A stretch of DNA of 52,279 nt, taken from contig CACZBC010000005.1 of assembly GCA_902779315.1 (NCBI GenBank), forward strand, positions 1 through 52,279, in the 5' to 3' direction. Position numbers and translations under genes: made by a program. Shown piece by piece: positions 49,063-52,279 of this stretch (position 1 is the stretch's first letter; each line of letters begins with the position of its first letter). This DNA comes from an uncultured Bacteroidales bacterium (GTDB lineage Bacteria > Bacteroidota > Bacteroidia > Bacteroidales > Bacteroidaceae). The notes under the pieces were generated by a model, which was given only the letters and a program-made list of their open reading frames with translations, had not been told where the DNA came from and ran no database searches.

Positions 49063-50322
49063 TCAGAACTTGATGATATAAGGGTATGTTGCAGCCTTTC
49101 TGGCTTCATACTCCTTTGTGGGGCAACCTACTACAACAAGGTATAGCCTTTTGATGTTGCCCGAATTGGTGTAGGAGAGCGTTTTCTTTTGTGCCGAATT
49201 GGCAGCCAGATAGGTGGGTTTGCCTTCCTGGTCGATGGCTACCAGCCTGTAGCGATAGCCGACATTCTCTTCTTCCGGGAGTCCTTGGAAACGGATCTTG
49301 ACGCTCTTTCCCTCTTGGGGGACAGGAATCTCATCTACGTTAAAGCCGTATGTCTCAGGCACTTTGACGGGTTTCTTCCATCCGCCCAGGGTGTCGGCCA
49401 ACTCGCTCTTCAGTTCGCAGGAGTAGCGCGCACTTTCCTTGTGCTTGTCGGGGAAGTCGAAAGTGATGAGGCGGCTGTAGCAGTCGAGCAGTTCGTCGCC
49501 CATCTTCTCCACGTCCACTTTGTACATGCGCATGTAGGTCTGCACGAAGTCCTCTCCCCGCTTTCCGCCTCGGAACATGTCGGCCATATAGGTGAGGCCG
49601 TGCAGAACGCCCCAGTACTCGAGCACGAAGGGCGCATGATACATGTTCTGGTGGTGGAAGAGGCGCAGGTGAATGTCTTTCTTGTAGGCATCCCAATGGT
49701 ATTTCTCGTCGGTCGTCCATCGTGGGTTGACCTGCCAGAGCATCCATTGGGCGCTGGTTTCGAAGATGCCGCCGCCCATGCCTTGTGACTGTCCGTCGCA
49801 TCTGATCTGACTTTGGAAGGAGTGTCCCAGTTCGTGGGCGATGCAGTTGAGTGTCTTGTCCTGCACCCGGTTCGGAGCAATCCACAGCGCTCCGATGACG
49901 TCGTCGTAGCAGCCTCCGTAGGCCGTTCCTTCCAGCGAATACTTCAGCATCACCATCATGCGGTACTTCTCGGCCTTGCTGCCGCGACGAAGGAAGCCCA
50001 TCATGTCGCGATAGACGTTGTAGAAGTATTCCACACGACTCAGCAAGTTGTTCAGGTCGACAGTCATCGGATGCCCGTCCAGGTCAGGGGCTTTGCTGAG
50101 GTCGTCGCCGAAACCTTTCTCCCAGAAGCAGACCACGTTGGGCGTGCAAGCCATGCGATAGTAGCTCCAATCGGACTCTTTGTTCGTGAAGTCATTGTCG
50201 CGCAGCTCTTTCGGGATGTATATCTCCTTACCCTCCGGAAGGGTGTAGCCCGACTTCTGCTCTTGTGCCTGAACCAGACTGCATGCAAAAGCGCAAACGA
50301 GTATGAATTTGTTGAAAATCAT
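49063..50322 (-). CDS. Secreted DUF6055-like zinc metalloprotease
   Basis: A 419-residue protein with a signal peptide (ending SLVQAQ). The zinc motif HExxH is present in IAHELGHSFQSQ near residue 163, and GGGIFETSAQWMLWQ downstream may give the third ligand. The N-terminal WSYYRMACTPNVVCFWEKGFG and the C-terminal beta domain (VKIRFQGLPEEENVGYRYRL) match Bacteroidetes DUF6055 proteins as I know them. Probably a periplasmic or surface peptidase; substrate unknown. It starts 27 bases after the OmpA-like gene on the same strand and is likely cotranscribed. Confidence 0.83.
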   Translation of the reverse strand: MIFNKFILVCAFACSLVQAQEQKSGYTLPEGKEIYIPKELRDNDFTNKESDWSYYRMACTPNVVCFWEKGFGDDLSKAPDLDGHPMTVDLNNLLSRVEYFYNVYRDMMGFLRRGSKAEKYRMMVMLKYSLEGTAYGGCYDDVIGALWIAPNRVQDKTLNCIAHELGHSFQSQIRCDGQSQGMGGGIFETSAQWMLWQVNPRWTTDEKYHWDAYKKDIHLRLFHHQNMYHAPFVLEYWGVLHGLTYMADMFRGGKRGEDFVQTYMRMYKVDVEKMGDELLDCYSRLITFDFPDKHKESARYSCELKSELADTLGGWKKPVKVPETYGFNVDEIPVPQEGKSVKIRFQGLPEEENVGYRYRLVAIDQEGKPTYLAANSAQKKTLSYTNSGNIKRLYLVVVGCPTKEYEARKAATYPYIIKF

Positions 50323-50349
50323 GACCTTGCGATTTGTTTGATGAGAGTT

Positions 50350-51489
50350 TTATCTGACTCTGTAGCGCACTTCCTTCGTCTTGAACTTCTTCACCATCTT
50401 CTTGTCCTTAGCGCCTTTCAGACCTGTGGCGACAATGATGGTGACGCGGTTCTTCTCGTTCTCGGCAAAAGGCTGGATGGTGTCGCCATAGCAGTTCGAA
50501 GTGATGGCCGAGGCTGGCACTCCGGCATCCGTCAGAGCCTTCACAGCCTTTTCCATGCGCTGCTTCGAGAGCTCCAGGTTGAGCTGGGGATTGCCCGTCT
50601 CCACGTCGGCATAAGACTTGACATCGACCTTGCAGTCGTGGAAGTCCTTCAGGAAAGCGCCGATTTCAGCCAACTGTTCGTCGGCCTTGAAGTCACTCTC
50701 GCGAATATCATAGAAGACAGTCCAAGTGTTGGAGCCGTTCGCCTCCTTTGGCGTCTCCACGACATCATCGTACCAGATCGTGTCCTGCCTGGTCTCCCAG
50801 ACCTCTGCAGCCTCCTGCTTCAGGGCCTTAGGCGTTTTCTTCGACCGCTTAGCCGCGAACTTGTAGGTAACACCCAGTTGGCCTACCATTTGCCAGTCGC
50901 CCTTGTTGTGGAACTTGCTGTTGAAGCGGTCCTTCAGCGTGTTGGCATCCAGCTCGACATTGATGCTGACGTGCTTCGAGATGTCGCAGGACACCATCGC
51001 GCCGATGCGTGCATTGTGGCTGAAACGGCCATCGTTGTATGCCAGCATGAGCTTGTCCTTGTGAGCATAAGCCTCGTCATTGTCCCAAGCATAGTTCAAG
51101 CCCAGACCGCCTATCAGGTAGACATTCACCGGATAGTAACTCTTCTTGCCGATAAGCGTCACCAGATTGACCATCATGTCGATGTCGGACGTGAAATACT
51201 TGTACTTGTACCTGAAGTCCTCCTCGCTGTCGAGGTGGCCGCCCTTGTTCCAGGCACCGTTGAAGTGCAGACGTGCGCCAATGACAGGCGTGAAGAACGA
51301 ACCGAAGCTGAAGCTGGCAGAAGGCGTGAACAGCTCCCAGTTGTTGTAGTTCGTGAAGGTCACCTGAGTGCCGGCCTGTGCACCGAAGAACAGTTGCGGA
51401 TAGGTGACAGCCTGCTCGTCCGACTGCGCATTTGCAGCCAAACCAAGCGTCATAAAGGCAATGGTACAAAGAAATTTCATGCGATTCAT
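50350..51489 (-). CDS. OmpA-like outer-membrane protein
   Basis: A 379-residue protein with a signal peptide (ending LAANAQ), an N-terminal barrel of about 230 residues (PQLFFGAQAGTQVTF, NVYLIGGLGLNYAWD, QLGVTYKFAAK) and a C-terminal OmpA/peptidoglycan-binding-like domain (LNLELSKQRMEKAVKALTDA, ASAITSNCYGDTIQPFAENE, KNRVTIIV). The ATG at 51489 follows the -7 box at 51521-51528; the longer reading from 51564 is upstream of it. Such proteins link the outer membrane to the cell wall. Confidence 0.88.
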   Translation of the reverse strand: MNRMKFLCTIAFMTLGLAANAQSDEQAVTYPQLFFGAQAGTQVTFTNYNNWELFTPSASFSFGSFFTPVIGARLHFNGAWNKGGHLDSEEDFRYKYKYFTSDIDMMVNLVTLIGKKSYYPVNVYLIGGLGLNYAWDNDEAYAHKDKLMLAYNDGRFSHNARIGAMVSCDISKHVSINVELDANTLKDRFNSKFHNKGDWQMVGQLGVTYKFAAKRSKKTPKALKQEAAEVWETRQDTIWYDDVVETPKEANGSNTWTVFYDIRESDFKADEQLAEIGAFLKDFHDCKVDVKSYADVETGNPQLNLELSKQRMEKAVKALTDAGVPASAITSNCYGDTIQPFAENEKNRVTIIVATGLKGAKDKKMVKKFKTKEVRYRVR

Positions 51490-51520
51490 GTCGGTAGTGT
51501 GTTTTTGCGTTATTTTGATA

Positions 51521-51528
51521 CAAAGGTA
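51521..51528 (-). promoter_or_regulatory. -7 box for the OmpA-like gene
   Basis: Minus strand TACCTTTG, 32 bases before the ATG at 51489. Confidence 0.6.
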
Positions 51529-51605
51529 CGGCTTTTTCGTGAAATATCCAAACATATTCCCCAATAAAATAATTATGTCTGGAAGATGTGTTCCAATATC
51601 ACCAA

Positions 51606-51725
51606 GGTAAATCGCAAACGCATAGTGTCACGATGGCGATCATCTAGTGTGACATTTGCGATTTACTAGTGCCACGTTTGGGAACTTCACGTGTGAAATT
51701 GGCCACTTTCACGTGTGATGTTTTG
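51606..51725. repeat. 22-bp repeat array 8
   Basis: ATAGTGTCACGATGGCGATC, ATCTAGTGTGACATTTGCGA, TTTACTAGTGCCACGTTTGG, then two CACGTGTGA units. It combines the TAG and CACGTG variants of the family in one array. Confidence 0.78.
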
Positions 51726-51804
51726 AATTACAGCACAAAGTTACGACATTCTAAAGTGGCGTTGAAAACTTGCGAAAAGTTTTGAAAAGATAAGCAAAGA
51801 TTTT

Positions 51805-51836
51805 CTTGCATAATTCGTTTATTTTTAGTAACTTTG
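51805..51836 (+). promoter_or_regulatory. Promoter of the small unit at 51843-52197
   Basis: CTTG (51805-51808), 20-bp spacer, TAACTTTG (51829-51836). Confidence 0.65.
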
Positions 51837-51854
51837 CATACAAATACGAGTACC

Positions 51855-51977
51855 ATGAAAAGCGCATACAAATACGAATTGGCAGATGCTCCCTCCAAGG
51901 GCAGTCGCATGGATTTGCCAACAATACGGCATCGACTACCCTCAAGTGGCGTAAAGCGTATCGTATACGAAAAATAG
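51855..51977 (+). pseudogene. 40-codon ORF, possible N-terminal remnant
   Basis: Starts 18 bases after a good promoter and reads MKSAYKYELADAPSKGSRMD, then LPTIRHR before running into the inverted-repeat element, where it stops. The first 20 residues look like the beginning of a larger protein (a short YKYxL start as found before Cys-rich primase-type zinc domains in Bacteroidetes accessory genes), but the rest is missing. It could instead be a leader peptide. Low certainty. Confidence 0.3.
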
Positions 51978-52147
51978 GATACGCATATAGGGAATTAGAG
52001 GTCTATTATATGTTATATAATAGAAGTTCATTTCCGAGGGGGTGTATCATATTTCGCGTAAATGATACGTGATACGTTTTTACCAAAGCGTCTCCAGAAC
52101 GGCGTTTCAGGAAAATAGTAGCGTAAAGCGTATACGATACGAAAAAT
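51949..52147. repeat. AT-centred repeat element with GTATC words
   Basis: Direct repeats of 27 bp at 51949-51975 and 52121-52147 (both start GCGTAAAGCGTAT and end ACGAAAAAT, with an inverted inner segment) flank imperfect inverted arms rich in GTATC/GATAC and a palindrome TCTATTATA/TATAATAGA (52002-52024). Same architecture as the elements at 11612, 12057 and 26596. Confidence 0.65.
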
Positions 52148-52165
52148 GTGTTACACCCACTCAGT

Positions 52166-52197
52166 CAGCAGTTCTCCAAGAGGGCTGCTGCTTTTTT
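52166..52197 (+). terminator. Hairpin terminator
   Basis: CAGCAG (52166-52171) and CTGCTG (52185-52190) pair, extended inside by TTCTC/GAGGG with two wobble pairs and a 3-base loop, followed by CTTTTTT. It ends a transcript of about 355 bases from the promoter at 51805-51836. The remaining 52198-52279 shows no start of a gene that I can support. Confidence 0.75.
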
Positions 52198-52279
52198 ATT
52201 TTCTTTTGCATAACTTCTGCATTTTCCACAAATAATCAATAAATTTTCACTCAGAAATGTTACAAATCGCAAGTTCGGG

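Noticed and set aside
49813-51567. A 584-codon plus-strand frame across the DUF6055 and OmpA-like genes
   Set aside because: It crosses two real opposite-strand genes and has no domain.

Overview
The window reads as chromosomal DNA of a Bacteroidales bacterium, most likely Prevotella or a close relative. The support is direct: almost every transcription unit starts at the Bacteroidetes promoter (-33 TTTG-like box, 19-20 bp, -7 box TAnnTTTG); secreted proteins end in Bacteroidetes-type barrels; and gene families such as DUF4296, DUF4419, DUF1349, DUF6055, TraR with a degenerate zinc finger, and CBM20-GH77 MalQ are typical of the phylum. I see no rRNA, no insertion sequence with a transposase and no CRISPR array.

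Layout. 1-450: repeat-rich leader. 447-11200: an M16 lipoprotein peptidase, GH78 rhamnosidase and a minus-strand unit mce > DUF1080 > fmt > GH3. 11200-12440: a 1.2 kb gene-free repeat nest (two 195-bp direct repeats, two AT-centred inverted repeats, one 22-bp repeat array). 12439-17835: TonB-linked receptor, then a plus-strand unit nitroreductase > Rossmann/DUF2520 > kdsC > maf > lipoprotein. 17948-20563: minus unit lipoprotein > murB > MBL hydrolase. 20678-21700: pheS. 21861-26493: minus unit tkt > four-helix-bundle gene > rpiB > DUF4419. 26494-27007: long inverted repeat and orphan promoter. 27008-32563: ileS > traR > lspA > DUF4296 > a 54-residue gene, almost all joined by overlapping stop/start codons. 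32843-34189: FadL-like porin. 34444-38232: a sigma factor fused to an outer-membrane barrel, followed by a radical SAM protein and a Gfo/Idh/MocA oxidoreductase. 38236-41014: DEAD-box helicase and NhaD antiporter. 41118-46813: secreted protein, DMP19-like protein, smpB, LOG protein, malQ. 46947-51489: mltG, tRNA-Thr(CGT), DUF1349 lipoprotein, DUF6055 metalloprotease-like protein, OmpA-like protein. 51490-52279: repeats and a small promoter-to-terminator unit.

The most unusual items are (1) the single polypeptide at 34444-36090 carrying a complete ECF sigma factor, one transmembrane helix, a TonB-like Pro/Lys/Glu linker and a C-terminal beta-barrel, with a radical SAM/oxidoreductase pair downstream; (2) a 417-bp unit at 24041-24457 made only of a four-helix-bundle (S23-like) gene between 26-bp terminal inverted repeats, inserted between tkt and rpiB; (3) a dispersed family of 22-bp repeat arrays (eight arrays) placed mostly right after stop codons; (4) heptameric A/T-rich tandem repeats at gene junctions that supply start and stop codons; and (5) several AT-centred inverted-repeat elements without genes. 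Most other genes are housekeeping (translation, cell wall, lipoprotein processing, pentose phosphate pathway) or glycan use (GH78, GH3, GH77, DUF1080).
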